Below the pieces are notes generated by a model that saw only the letters and a list, made by a program, of their open reading frames with translations, was not told the origin of the DNA and did no database searches. Positions 27,313-37,406 of a stretch of DNA of 64,000 bases are shown in pieces. Origin of the DNA: Geoalkalibacter halelectricus. Its GTDB lineage: Bacteria > Desulfobacterota > Desulfuromonadia > Desulfuromonadales > Geoalkalibacteraceae. The first letter of the stretch is position 1, and each line of letters begins with the position of its first letter. Where the stretch lies: the NCBI RefSeq assembly GCF_025263685.1, contig NZ_CP092109.1, forward strand, positions 1,240,001 to 1,304,000. The letters run 5' to 3'. The translations under genes and the position numbers were made by a program.

Positions 27313-27876
27313 ATGATCCTCACCAACGATCTCAGACGCGGGCTGGTGATTCAGCTCGATCAGGCGCCCTGCCTGGTGCTCGATGTCAGCTTTCAGTCGC
27401 CCTCGGCGCGCGGCGGCAACACCCTGGTCAAGACCAAGTACCGCAACCTGCTCACCGGACAGGTGCTGGAAAAAGCCTTCAAGGCCGGCGACAAGGTCGA
27501 CGAGGCCGATTTCGAGCGGCGCAAGGGCCAGTTTCTCTACCCTTCCGGCGACGGCGGCGTGTTCATGGATCTGGAGAGCTACGAGCAGTACGAGCTCGGT
27601 GAGGAGCTGTTCGCGCCCGTCCAGGGCTACCTGCTCGAAGGCGCCGAGGTGACACTGGGCGTTTTCCAGGGCCAGGTGGTGAGCGTCGATGCGCCCATGG
27701 TGGTGGAGCTGGTGGTGACGGACACGGCGCCAGCCATCAAGAACGCCACCGCCACCGCCCAGACCAAGGAAGCGGTGCTGGAAACCGGCCTGCGCCTGCA
27801 GGTGCCGGGCTATCTGGAGGCGGGCGAGAAAGTCAAGGTCGACACCCGCGAGGGGCGCTTCGTATCGCGTGCCTGA
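27313..27876 (+). CDS. efpL: EF-P-like protein EfpL (YeiP)
   Basis: The 187-aa paralogue is divergently transcribed from efp. The loop region is FQSPSARGGNTL with Arg33 at the tip in place of the modified lysine, characteristic of the YeiP/EfpL branch. The C-terminus matches VPGYLEAGEKVKVDTREG. EfpL relieves a different set of arrest motifs and does not need EpmA. The ATG at 27313 is preceded by AAGGAG. An upstream continuation of the frame is an antisense artefact. Confidence 0.92.
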   Translation: MILTNDLRRGLVIQLDQAPCLVLDVSFQSPSARGGNTLVKTKYRNLLTGQVLEKAFKAGDKVDEADFERRKGQFLYPSGDGGVFMDLESYEQYELGEELFAPVQGYLLEGAEVTLGVFQGQVVSVDAPMVVELVVTDTAPAIKNATATAQTKEAVLETGLRLQVPGYLEAGEKVKVDTREGRFVSRA

Positions 27877-27901
27877 ATCGATAGGATACTTAAGGAAAGT
27901 C

Positions 27902-27936
27902 AAGCCGCCATTCCCGATCAGGGAGGCGGCTTTTTT
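27902..27936 (+). terminator. Rho-independent terminator of efpL
   Basis: AAGCCGCC pairs with GGCGGCTT, reinforced by inner CCC/GGG pairs, followed by a T5-T6 tract. Confidence 0.9.
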
Positions 27937-28029
27937 CTTCGGTATTTTGAACAGGGAATTTTCGTATTTCCTAAGGAAGATGCCGTAACCTCTAGGGAAA
28001 ATCATTGAAAAACAGGGTGTTGTGTCTTC

Positions 28030-28057
28030 TTGACAGGCATTGGAGAGCTGCTATTAC
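28030..28057 (+). promoter_or_regulatory. Sigma-70 promoter of the MauG/CCP-like cytochrome
   Basis: TTGACA at 28030-28035 and TATTAC at 28052-28057 are 16 bp apart. This predicts a leader of about 168 nt before the gene. Confidence 0.5.
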
Positions 28058-28064
28058 TCAAGGA

Positions 28065-28232
28065 GTACGCCGGCTATTTGAGGGTTTTGCGCCTTGCGCA
28101 CGCGACAAGGCATCGCGCCCGGAGAAAGGAGGTGGATGGATTTGGCCAACGGGCCGGTCGGCGGTCCCAGGAGGTTACCCATCCGCATTGTTGATTTCAT
28201 TCAGCGCTTTCTCTTCAGGGAGGTCACAGCTC
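28065..28232 (+). other. Long leader with possible structured RNA or upstream ORF
   Basis: Two readings fit. First, the blocks ACAAGGCA, GAAA, GGATGGATTTGGCCAACGGG and GGTTACC occur in the order and rough spacing of a GEMM-type cyclic-dinucleotide aptamer, but core residues such as GACGCAAAGCC are not conserved. Second, AAAGGAGG four bases before an ATG at 28136 would start an upstream ORF that overlaps the cytochrome start in another frame. Neither is demonstrated. Confidence 0.3.
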
Positions 28233-29489
28233 ATGAAAACCCTTCTTCGCACGGTGCCGGCCCTGGTCGTCCTGGCACTTCTGGCGGCCTTGCCCGCCGC
28301 CGCGCAGCTCTCGCCCGTGGAACTGCTCGGCAAGGAACTCTACTTCGACAAATCCCTCTCCAGCCCCAACAATCAGTCCTGCGCTTTCTGCCACGAAGAA
28401 CGCAGCGGCTTCAGCGGCCACATTCCCGGCATCAACAAGGCCGGCGCGGTGTATCCCGGCGCCGAGCGCCAGCGCTTTGGCAACCGCCGTCCGCCGACCG
28501 CCTCCTATGCGGGGGACAGCCCGGTTTTTGACTATGTTTGCTTTGAAGAAGATGGTGAGGAGGAATGCCTTTTTGTCGGCGGCATGTTCTGGGATGGCCG
28601 CGCGACAGGCTGGGTAACCGGCGATCCCCTCGCCGATCAGGCCATGGGCCCCTACCTCAATCCCGTGGAGCAGAACCTGCCCAGCGAGGAAGTTGCCTGC
28701 ATGATCGTGGAACAATCCAAGTATGCCTCTCTCTACGAAGAGGTCTACGGCATGCCCATCGATTGCGCCGACTACCACGGCGACGGGCATCTGGTGGCCT
28801 ATAAGAACTTCGCCTTGGCCGTGGCCGCCTTCGAGCGCTCCGTGGAGGTGAGCCCCTTCGATTCGAAGTTTGATTACGTCCTGGCCGGCGAGGCGGAATT
28901 CACCGAGCAGGAAGCCTGGGGCCGGCAGCTTTTCAACGGCAAGGGCCGCTGCAGCGCCTGTCACCCTGAGGGCCTGTTCACGGATTTCACCTATGACAAC
29001 CTCGGGGTGCCGATAAACCCTGAAAATCCCTTCTATCGTATGGATACCGTCTATGTCGACGGCATGCCCATCAATCCCGAGGGCGCGGCTTGGGTCGATC
29101 CGGGCCTGGCCGGTTTCCTGGAAACCCTGCCGCAAAGCGTTTTTGATGAGTGGGGCCTGGACAAGGAGACCGCCGTCGCCGAGAGCTTAGGCAAACACAA
29201 GGTGCCGACTCTGCGCAATGTCGACAAGCGCCCCGGCCCGGGATTTGCCAAATCCTACATGCACAACGGTTCTCTCAAGAGTCTTGAAGAGGTGGTCAGC
29301 TTCTACAACAGCCGCGACGCCATGATCGCCGCGGGCATGATCGTGCCCGAGGTATGGGAAAACATGAACGAAGACGAACTGGGCGATCTGGGCCTGACCG
29401 CTGATGAGGAGGCGGCCATCGTCGCCTTCATGGCAACCCTCAGTGACGGCTATCGGATCAAGGACAAAGGAAAGGATAAGGATAAATAA
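28233..29489 (+). CDS. Diheme MauG/cytochrome c peroxidase-family protein
   Basis: The 418-aa product has a Sec signal peptide (about residues 1-24). The first heme site is CAFCH (Cys50-His54) and the second is CSACH near residue 250. The Asn/Pro-rich FGNRRPPTASYA and FWDGRA stretches and the C-terminal VPTLRNVDKRPGPGFAKSYMHNG are typical of the CCP/MauG superfamily. It probably reduces hydrogen peroxide or oxidises a protein partner in the periplasm. AGGGAGG lies upstream of the ATG. A Lys/Asp-rich tail ends the protein. Confidence 0.9.
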   Translation: MKTLLRTVPALVVLALLAALPAAAQLSPVELLGKELYFDKSLSSPNNQSCAFCHEERSGFSGHIPGINKAGAVYPGAERQRFGNRRPPTASYAGDSPVFDYVCFEEDGEEECLFVGGMFWDGRATGWVTGDPLADQAMGPYLNPVEQNLPSEEVACMIVEQSKYASLYEEVYGMPIDCADYHGDGHLVAYKNFALAVAAFERSVEVSPFDSKFDYVLAGEAEFTEQEAWGRQLFNGKGRCSACHPEGLFTDFTYDNLGVPINPENPFYRMDTVYVDGMPINPEGAAWVDPGLAGFLETLPQSVFDEWGLDKETAVAESLGKHKVPTLRNVDKRPGPGFAKSYMHNGSLKSLEEVVSFYNSRDAMIAAGMIVPEVWENMNEDELGDLGLTADEEAAIVAFMATLSDGYRIKDKGKDKDK

Positions 29490-29536
29490 ACCAGTGGATA
29501 CCGGGCTCACTCATTCAGCCCGGAGAGAGGTTGTTG

Positions 29537-29576
29537 GTGGGGGCCGGCGCGCGTAGCGTCGGCCCCCACGGTTTTT
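29537..29576 (+). terminator. Terminator of the MauG/CCP-like gene
   Basis: A 14-bp stem GTGGGGGCCGGCGC / GCGTCGGCCCCCAC with one G-U pair is followed by GGTTTTTC. A smaller hairpin (CCGGGCT/AGCCCGG) precedes it. Confidence 0.85.
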
Positions 29577-29679
29577 CATCCGGGTCGTCCCGCCGCACGG
29601 CCAAACCTACCCCCATGAATTTCCGACGCCATTGGCCGCAACTGTTTTGCAGGATGCGGGTTAGGTGTCCCTTTCGCGC

Positions 29680-29706
29680 TTTTCGCAATTTGCACAATTG
29701 CGAAAA
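29680..29706. promoter_or_regulatory. Perfect 11-bp dyad, operator-like
   Basis: TTTTCGCAATT and AATTGCGAAAA flank TGCAC. It lies in the gene-poor stretch upstream of the OFA transporter. A second palindrome, CATTTGCAAATG, is at 29854-29865. The shared TTGC/GCAA words suggest a regulator site, but no regulator is known. The rest of 29577-30028 shows no convincing gene. Confidence 0.35.
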
Positions 29707-30028
29707 TGCGGAAAATCCCCCTTCGCAGTCCTGCAAAACTCTGTTCTAAAACCTCCCCGCTCCCCTCGCGAGGGCCGCCAGACGGCTTTCGCGCTTGTTT
29801 TACTCCAGACAAATCCTTTGCTCCGCGAGTCTCCCAGTCCGCGCTCATTCGCACATTTGCAAATGGGCTTGAAGCCAAAACCTTCCTGCGCAAATTCCAG
29901 GGAATTTTTAAGTTGCTGAAATTACATCGAATAAAACGATTTTTCGAAACCTGCTCAGGGTTGGTACGCGCGTTGCTCTTATGTATACGCAAGAAGGCAA
30001 TCAGGTCTTCGGTGCAGGAGAGCAGGTC

Positions 30029-30337
30029 ATGAACACGAGCCTTTGCCCCTACTTCGATGCAAAGCAAGCCTGCTGCAAGGGGGACTTCGGCTCGATGGTC
30101 CACGGTGAAAGGCGCATGAAGGATCTTTTCTGCCGGGACCGATACCAGGAATGCAGTGGTTATCAGCGGTTGGCCTTCGGCAGGAAAGCCGAGGGCGGGG
30201 CAAGTCAAGAGCAGATTTTCATGGGTGGGAGCAAGCCGGCGGTAAATTTCTCGGTGCGTTGGCCGCTTCCCTTTCAGGTTCGATACGTTGCCACACGCAG
30301 TTCACTAAGTACCAAAATCTCAAAGGAGGAACAGGTC
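30029..30337 (+). CDS. Cys-rich reading frame continuous with the OFA transporter
   Basis: An ATG at 30029, preceded by CAGGAG, opens a frame with a compact cysteine pattern: CPYF, CCKGDF, FCRDRY, and ECSGY within the first 45 codons. The frame has no stop and runs into the transporter start at 30338. It could be an N-terminal extension, a separate small protein whose stop was lost, or chance. The second half (codons 50-103) looks less protein-like. No family is assigned. The end given is the codon before the transporter ATG. Confidence 0.35.
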
Positions 30338-31660
30338 ATGAACGCAACGCAAACTTCCAATCGCAAAGGCTGGACAGTCGCTCTCGCCGGTACCGGGATC
30401 AACCTGGCACTCGGTATCCTCTACACCTGGAGTATTTTCCGCGGCGCCATCGCCGAATCCGTCGCCCAGGGCGGCGCCGGGGCTTTCAACTGGAGTGCTG
30501 CTTCCATCAACGATCCTTATGCGGTGTGCTGCTTGGTGTTTGCTTTTGCCATGATCCTGGCCGGCAAGTGCCAGGATAAATTCGGACCGCGCATCACCGT
30601 GATGATCGGCGGGCTGCTGGTGGCCTCGGGCTTCATCCTGGTGTCCCAGTCCACGGAATACTGGGTATGGGTGCTTGGTTTCGGTGTGCTGGCCGGCACG
30701 GGCATCGGTTTTGGCTACTCGGCGGCCACTCCGCCGGCCCTTAAATGGTTCCCTCCGGCCAAGACGGGTTTGATCGCCGGTATCGTGGTCTCGGGTTTCG
30801 GTTTGGCTTCGGTGTATATCGCGCCTCTGGCGCAGTGGATGCTCGGCGCTTACGGTCTGCAGCAGTCCATGCTCATCTTCGGCGTCGCCTTCTTCTTCGT
30901 GGTCGGCGGTCTGGCCCTGCTCGTCACCAATCCGCCCAAGGGTTATGTCCCGACCAGCGCTCCCGTGCAGGGCAGCTCCAAGCCCGCGCCCGCCAAGCCC
31001 AGCGTGGACGTGGCCCCTTCGCAACTGTTCAAGATCGGTAAATTCTACACCCTGTGGATGGTCTACTTCATCGGCGCCGGCGCCGGTCTGATGGTCATCG
31101 GCAGCGTGGCCGGCATGGCTCGGGCAAGCATGGGTGAGCTGGCGTTCCTCGCCGTGGCGATCCTGGCCATCGGTAACGCAGCAGGTCGTATCGTCGCCGG
31201 TATCGTCTCCGACAAGATCGGTCGCGCCAACACGCTGGTCATCATGCTCGTGGCCCAGGCCTGCCTGATGTTCGCGGCGATCCCCGTCATCAGCGGTCAG
31301 GGTTCCGGCGCGGTGGTGATCGTGCTGCTGGCCACCTTCATCGGTTTCAACTACGGCACCAACCTCGCGCTGTTCCCCGCCTTCACCAAGGATCTGTGGG
31401 GCCTGAAGAACTTCGGCATGAACTACGGCATTCTCTTCACCTCCTGGGGCGTGGGCGGATTCGTCCTGGTGCGGCTCTCCGAGATGCTGCGCGCCCAGAC
31501 CGGCAGCTTCGCCATGTCCTTCGCGGTTTCCGGTGTCCTGCTTCTGGTCGGTGCCATGCTGTCTCTCTCCCTGCGGCCCAAGAAGGTCGAAGCCCTTGCC
31601 ACGGCTCCTGCCACGGTCCCGGCCGAAGAGGAAGAACTGGTCCTGCAGAAAGCCGACTGA
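30338..31660 (+). CDS. OFA-family MFS transporter (oxalate/formate antiporter-like)
   Basis: The 440-aa membrane protein has about 12 helices and begins with GTGINLALGILYTWSIF, the typical first helix of the oxalate:formate antiporter family. Further signatures are GFGYSAATPPALKWFPPAKTG and GRIVAGIVSDKIGR. In metal-reducing bacteria such transporters often import monocarboxylates, so acetate, lactate or formate are possible substrates. The ATG at 30338 has AAAGGAGG at good spacing, which is why it was preferred over the in-frame ATG at 30029. Confidence 0.9.
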   Translation: MNATQTSNRKGWTVALAGTGINLALGILYTWSIFRGAIAESVAQGGAGAFNWSAASINDPYAVCCLVFAFAMILAGKCQDKFGPRITVMIGGLLVASGFILVSQSTEYWVWVLGFGVLAGTGIGFGYSAATPPALKWFPPAKTGLIAGIVVSGFGLASVYIAPLAQWMLGAYGLQQSMLIFGVAFFFVVGGLALLVTNPPKGYVPTSAPVQGSSKPAPAKPSVDVAPSQLFKIGKFYTLWMVYFIGAGAGLMVIGSVAGMARASMGELAFLAVAILAIGNAAGRIVAGIVSDKIGRANTLVIMLVAQACLMFAAIPVISGQGSGAVVIVLLATFIGFNYGTNLALFPAFTKDLWGLKNFGMNYGILFTSWGVGGFVLVRLSEMLRAQTGSFAMSFAVSGVLLLVGAMLSLSLRPKKVEALATAPATVPAEEEELVLQKAD

Positions 31661-31694
31661 CGTTAAATCTGATCTCTTGAGGTGGTCTGCAATG

Positions 31695-31720
31695 AACCCC
31701 GCGCAAGCGGGGTTTTTTTT
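31695..31720 (+). terminator. Terminator of the OFA transporter
   Basis: AACCCCGC and GCGGGGTT form the stem, followed by a run of eight T. Confidence 0.9.
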
Positions 31721-31752
31721 GTCTGAATATGACAGGTTGGGCGTTCGCATCG

Positions 31753-33219
<1,467 letters not shown>

Positions 33220-33291
33220 TTGTCCTTTGTCAGTGGTCATTTGTTTTAAACCATGCCTTCCGCGGAGCCTTGTCGGCCCGGATGATCCGGG

Positions 33292-34503
33292 TTAAGCCAC
33301 CAGCCACAGCCACGCGGCGGCCAGGGCCAGGGTCGCCAGGGTTACGGGCGCGCCCACGCGGGCATGCTCGCGCCAACTGATGTGAATGCCGACCCGTGCC
33401 GCCTGGTCGACAACGATGATATTGGCGATGCTGCCGACGATGAACAGGTTGCCCGCCAGGGTACTGGAGAGAGCGAGAATCGGCCCGGCCAGGGCATGGT
33501 CGGCGACGGGTAGCAGCAGCATGACGGCCGGTACGTTGGAAACCAGGTTGGAGAAAACCGCCGTGGCCGTGAACAACCAGGCCGGATCGGCAAGATCGAT
33601 GCCGCCCTGCCGCAGAGCGGCCAGCCCCGCACCGAGCATCCCGCTTTCGGACAGGGCGTGATTGACCACGAACAGGCCGATGAACAGCACCAGCAACTGC
33701 CAGTCGATCAGGGCGAGAATTTGCTGGGATTTCATGCGCCGACTCATCAGCAGCAGCCCCGCGGCGCCGAGGGCGACGATCTCGCGCGGCCAGTCGGTGG
33801 CAACAAAGGCCAGCATGAGCAGCAGGGTGACGGCCAGCCCCTTGAAAGTTTGCCAGCGGTTGAACGCCGGGGCGGGAATCTCGGGGATGTGGGTGGTCGC
33901 GTGCCAGCGGCTGCGGAACAAATAGGCGATGACCAGCCACACCAGGAGCAGTCCCAGCAGGGCGGGAACGCCACCTTCCCGCAGGTAGCCGGTGAAGGAG
34001 AGCTGCAAGCTCTGGCCGATGAGCATGTTCTGTGGGTTGCCGATCAGGGTGGCGGCCGAGCCGACGTTGGCGGCGCAGGCCAGGGCCAGAAGGTAGGGCT
34101 TGGGATCGAGGCCCCGCCGGGCGCAGCCTTCGGCCAGCATCGGCGCCATGGCCAGGCAGACGATGTCGTTGGCCAATATGGCCGCCAGCAGGCCGCAGGC
34201 CCCGATCAGCAGGCCCAGCAGCGCCGGCGGCGACACCGCGACCTCGGCCAGACGCCTTGTGACCCAGGTATAGAAGCCGCCCAGCCGCAGTTGTGCCGAC
34301 ACCACCATCAGCCCGAAAAGCAGCGCGATGGTCGAGACATCCACCGCTTCCCAGGCCTGTTCGGGCGAGAGCCTTTCCAGGGCGATAAGCGCCAAGGCCC
34401 CGAGCAGGGCGACGCCGGTGCGATCGAGGGCCAACCCCGGCAGGCGTCCCAGCACCATGCCGAGGTAAACCAGCAAAAAAACGCTCAGGATGGTCAGATC
34501 CAT
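33292..34503 (-). CDS. SLC13/ArsB-type ion transporter
   Basis: The 403-aa membrane protein has about 11 predicted helices and belongs to the ion-transporter superfamily (citrate, NhaD, ArsB). It contains two inverted-repeat signature loops: NDIVCLAMAPML followed by NVGSAATLIGNPQN, and NLVSNVPAVMLLLP followed by LAGNLFIVGSIANIIV. Substrate could be sodium, a carboxylate or an oxyanion. It lies 37 bp downstream of corA. Confidence 0.85.
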   Translation of the reverse strand: MDLTILSVFLLVYLGMVLGRLPGLALDRTGVALLGALALIALERLSPEQAWEAVDVSTIALLFGLMVVSAQLRLGGFYTWVTRRLAEVAVSPPALLGLLIGACGLLAAILANDIVCLAMAPMLAEGCARRGLDPKPYLLALACAANVGSAATLIGNPQNMLIGQSLQLSFTGYLREGGVPALLGLLLVWLVIAYLFRSRWHATTHIPEIPAPAFNRWQTFKGLAVTLLLMLAFVATDWPREIVALGAAGLLLMSRRMKSQQILALIDWQLLVLFIGLFVVNHALSESGMLGAGLAALRQGGIDLADPAWLFTATAVFSNLVSNVPAVMLLLPVADHALAGPILALSSTLAGNLFIVGSIANIIVVDQAARVGIHISWREHARVGAPVTLATLALAAAWLWLVA

Positions 34504-34540
34504 GGCCAGGACCGGGTGGCTTGAGAGGCCGTCGCCATCG

Positions 34541-35605
34541 TCATATCCACTTGCGCAGCCGGAAAAAGACCAGCAGCCCGGCGGCCACGCCGAGCATCAG
34601 CAGCAGCACCGCCGGATAGGCCCAGGGCCAGGCCAGCTCCGGCATGTGCTCAAAATTCATGCCGTAGACCCCGGCAATGAAGGTCAGGGGGATGAAAATG
34701 GTGGCCATGATGGTGAGCACCTTCATGATTTCGTTCATGCGATTGCTGATGCTCGAGAGGTAGAGGTCGAGCATGCCGGCGAGCAGGTCGCGCAGCGTCT
34801 CCAGGGTGTCGAGAACATGCACGCAGTGGTCGTAGACGTCGCGCAGATAGATTCTGGTTTCGGCCGCGATCAGGGAGGTTTCGTCGCGGGTGAGTTTGGC
34901 CAGGGCTTCGCGCAGGGGCCAGACGGCTTTGCGCAGCAGCAGCATCTCGCGTTTGAAATGATGGATCTGGGCCAGAGTGGCGGGCGTGGGGCGAGTGATG
35001 AGTTCTTCCTCAAGGGCTTCGATCCGCTCTCCCAACTGCTCCAGCAAGGCGAAATAATTGTCGACGATGGCGTCAAGCAGGGCGTAGGCCAGATAGTCGG
35101 TGCCGAGAAAGCGAATACGGCGTCCGGTGCGCAGGCGTTCGCGCACGCCGTCGAAGACGTTGCCGGCGCGTTCCTGACATGAGAGCACGTAATGGCGCGC
35201 CAGGATCAGGCTGACCTGCTCGGGGCGAATCTCATGCTGAAGCGGATCGTATTGCAGCATCTTGATGACGATGTAGAGATAATCGTCGTAGGACTCGACC
35301 TTGGGTCGCTGGTCGGTGTTGAGGATGTCTTCCATGACCAGGGGATGCAGGCCGAGCCCCTGGCCCAGGGCTTCCACGGTATGCACCTCGTGCACGCCCT
35401 CGACGTTGATCCACGCGACCCGGGGACCGGACTTGAAGGCGCGGCAGGCGTTCGGATCCTTGAGGCGCTGATCCCTGAGGTGCTCCTGATCGTAGTCCAC
35501 GACCCGGATCTGCGCGACGGTATCGGTTTTATCCCCCACGTGGACCAGTGTGCCCGGCGCGGCGCCGACTTTCTTGCCTCTTTTCTTCACCAGCTTGCGT
35601 GCCAT
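34541..35605 (-). CDS. corA: CorA-type Mg2+/Co2+ channel
   Basis: The 354-aa product has a large cytoplasmic N-terminal domain and two C-terminal helices. The loop between them carries YGMNF, the GMN selectivity motif, with ELAWPWAYP after it. It mediates magnesium and cobalt uptake. It is the first gene of the corA, transporter, photolyase group. Confidence 0.94.
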   Translation of the reverse strand: MARKLVKKRGKKVGAAPGTLVHVGDKTDTVAQIRVVDYDQEHLRDQRLKDPNACRAFKSGPRVAWINVEGVHEVHTVEALGQGLGLHPLVMEDILNTDQRPKVESYDDYLYIVIKMLQYDPLQHEIRPEQVSLILARHYVLSCQERAGNVFDGVRERLRTGRRIRFLGTDYLAYALLDAIVDNYFALLEQLGERIEALEEELITRPTPATLAQIHHFKREMLLLRKAVWPLREALAKLTRDETSLIAAETRIYLRDVYDHCVHVLDTLETLRDLLAGMLDLYLSSISNRMNEIMKVLTIMATIFIPLTFIAGVYGMNFEHMPELAWPWAYPAVLLLMLGVAAGLLVFFRLRKWI

Positions 35606-35737
35606 GAAAATTCCTCGGAGCCTCGATGTGATCCGGACGGATTTTGTTACACTTTGACGGTGGATTCAATGGTCCGCGGAGGCGAGGAGCGGCCTCGCTG
35701 CCACGCCATCTTCTGATTGGAGGAAGGAGCGCAATTC

Positions 35738-36688
35738 ATGACGGACAAGATCCGCATCGGCATCAGCAGCTGTTTATTGGGGGAAAACGTGCGCTATGAC
35801 GGCGGCCATCAGTTGGATCGCCTGATCCGCGACGTTCTCGGTCGGTTCCTTGAGTTCGTCCCGGTCTGTCCCGAGGTCGAGGTCGGGTTGCCCATCCCCC
35901 GGGAGACCCTGCGCCTGGTGGGTGATCCGCAGCATCCGCGTCTGGTGTTCTCCAAAAGCGGCGAGGACATCACCGAGCGCATGGAAGCTTGGGCGCGCCA
36001 ACGCTGTGATGCCTTGGAGAAGGATAACCTGTGCGGGTTCATCTTCAAGAGCCGTTCGCCCTCCAGCGGCATGGAGCGAGTCAAACTCTACGACAAAAAC
36101 GGCGTGCCCGCCAAGCAGGGCGTCGGGGTGTTCGCCCGCATTTTCATGGAGCGCTTTCCCCTGGTGCCCGTTGAGGAAGACGGGCGCTTGCACGACGACA
36201 GGCTGCGCGAGAATTTCATCGAATGCATTTTCACCTTCAAGCGCTGGCGCGAGCTGGAGGCGCAAGGCCGAAGTCGCGGCCGCCTCGTCGAGTTTCACAC
36301 CCGCCACAAGCTGCTGCTGCTCGCCCACAGCCCCGAGATCTATCGCGAGATGGGCAAGCTGGTGGCCGATGCCAAGAGCCTCGCGATGGATGAACTCCAT
36401 GACTGTTACCTCGGCCTGCTCATGAAAGCCATGCGCCTGCGTGCCACGGTACGCAAGAACATCAACGTCATGCAGCACCTGCTCGGTTATTTCAAGCGCG
36501 ATCTGAGTACTGATGAGAAACAGGAGATGCTTGAATCCTTTGACCACTATCGCGCCGGGCACGTTCCGCTCATCGTGCCCCTCACCCTGATCAATCATTA
36601 CGTGCGCAAGTACGACCAGCCCTACCTCAAGACGCAGTATTATCTCAATCCCCATCCCCTGGAGCTGCAACTGCGCAATCACGTATGA
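35738..36688 (+). CDS. DUF523-DUF1722 fusion protein
   Basis: The 316-aa product has an N-terminal DUF523 domain (GISSCLLGENVRYDG; CPEVEVGL; CGFIFKSRSPSSGMERV; conserved cysteines) and a C-terminal DUF1722/YbgA domain (FHTRHKLLLLAHSPEIYREMG; LINHYVRKYDQPYLKTQ). The function is unknown. YbgA is encoded next to phrB in E. coli, so proximity to a photolyase here may reflect a shared UV or DNA-damage context. GGAGGAAGGAG precedes the ATG at 35738. Confidence 0.9.
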   Translation: MTDKIRIGISSCLLGENVRYDGGHQLDRLIRDVLGRFLEFVPVCPEVEVGLPIPRETLRLVGDPQHPRLVFSKSGEDITERMEAWARQRCDALEKDNLCGFIFKSRSPSSGMERVKLYDKNGVPAKQGVGVFARIFMERFPLVPVEEDGRLHDDRLRENFIECIFTFKRWRELEAQGRSRGRLVEFHTRHKLLLLAHSPEIYREMGKLVADAKSLAMDELHDCYLGLLMKAMRLRATVRKNINVMQHLLGYFKRDLSTDEKQEMLESFDHYRAGHVPLIVPLTLINHYVRKYDQPYLKTQYYLNPHPLELQLRNHV

Positions 36689-37406
36689 GGGCGTCCCTTG
36701 TGGATGCCAGATTTGTTGTCATTGCAACAACCGGTTGTTGTAGGGGCGAGGCGGGGGCGCGCCCCCGGGGGGGCCCCCGGGGGGCCCCGCCCCCCCCCCC
36801 GGGGGTTTTTTTGGGGGGGGGGGGGGCCGGCCCGGGGGGCCCCCCGCCGGGTCGCCCCTACGACGAACAGGCCGGATTATGGGGGTAGGGGCGCACCGAT
36901 GTGCGCCCAGGGGCGAATGCCGCCCCCCCGCCGGCTGTTGTAGGGGCGAGGCGGTGCCTCGCCCTGGGCGACCCGCCGGGGCGCCCCTACGACGAACAGG
37001 CCGGATTATGGGGGTAGGGGCGCACCGATGTGCGCCTAGGGGCGAATGCCGCCCCCCCGCCGGCTGTTGTAGGGGCGAGGCGGTGCCTCGCCCAGGGGGC
37101 CCCCCCCCGGGGCCCCCACCCCCCCCCGGGCCGGGTTTTGGGGGGGGGGGCCCCCCCCGGGGCCCCCCCGGGGGCAACGCCCCCCCCCGGCGGGTTGTTG
37201 GGGGGGCGCGTCCCCCCCCCGCCCTGGGCGCCCCGCCGGGGCGTCGCTACCCCCCAGCGATCGGGGGTTTTTTCATTCCTGCTTGGGTTACCCAAAAAAA
37301 CACCTAAAACCCCAATTCGGGGGGGGGGGGGGGGCCCTTTTTTCAAAACACCCCAACCCGGGGGGGGGGGCCCGCCCCCCCCCTCGCCCGTGAAGGGGAT
37401 GCAGGC
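36689..37406. repeat. Abnormal G/C-homopolymer region with a 129-bp tandem duplication
   Basis: Two copies of a 129-bp unit start at 36861 and 36990, each built from GGGGCG-type palindromes. On both sides the sequence collapses into long G and C runs (for example 14 G near 37321) that look unlike the rest of the genome. It is read here as hairpin-rich repeat DNA with damaged consensus. No credible gene is present; open frames in it encode only Gly/Pro-rich sequence. Confidence 0.75.

Noticed and set aside
29576-30208. A 210-codon minus-strand frame in the gap before the OFA transporter
   Set aside because: No ribosome site, no domain, and it crosses the dyads and the Cys-rich plus-strand frame.
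36861-37098. Possible CRISPR array or direct-repeat locus
   Set aside because: Only two units of 129 bp without spacers, composed of palindromes seen elsewhere; no cas genes.
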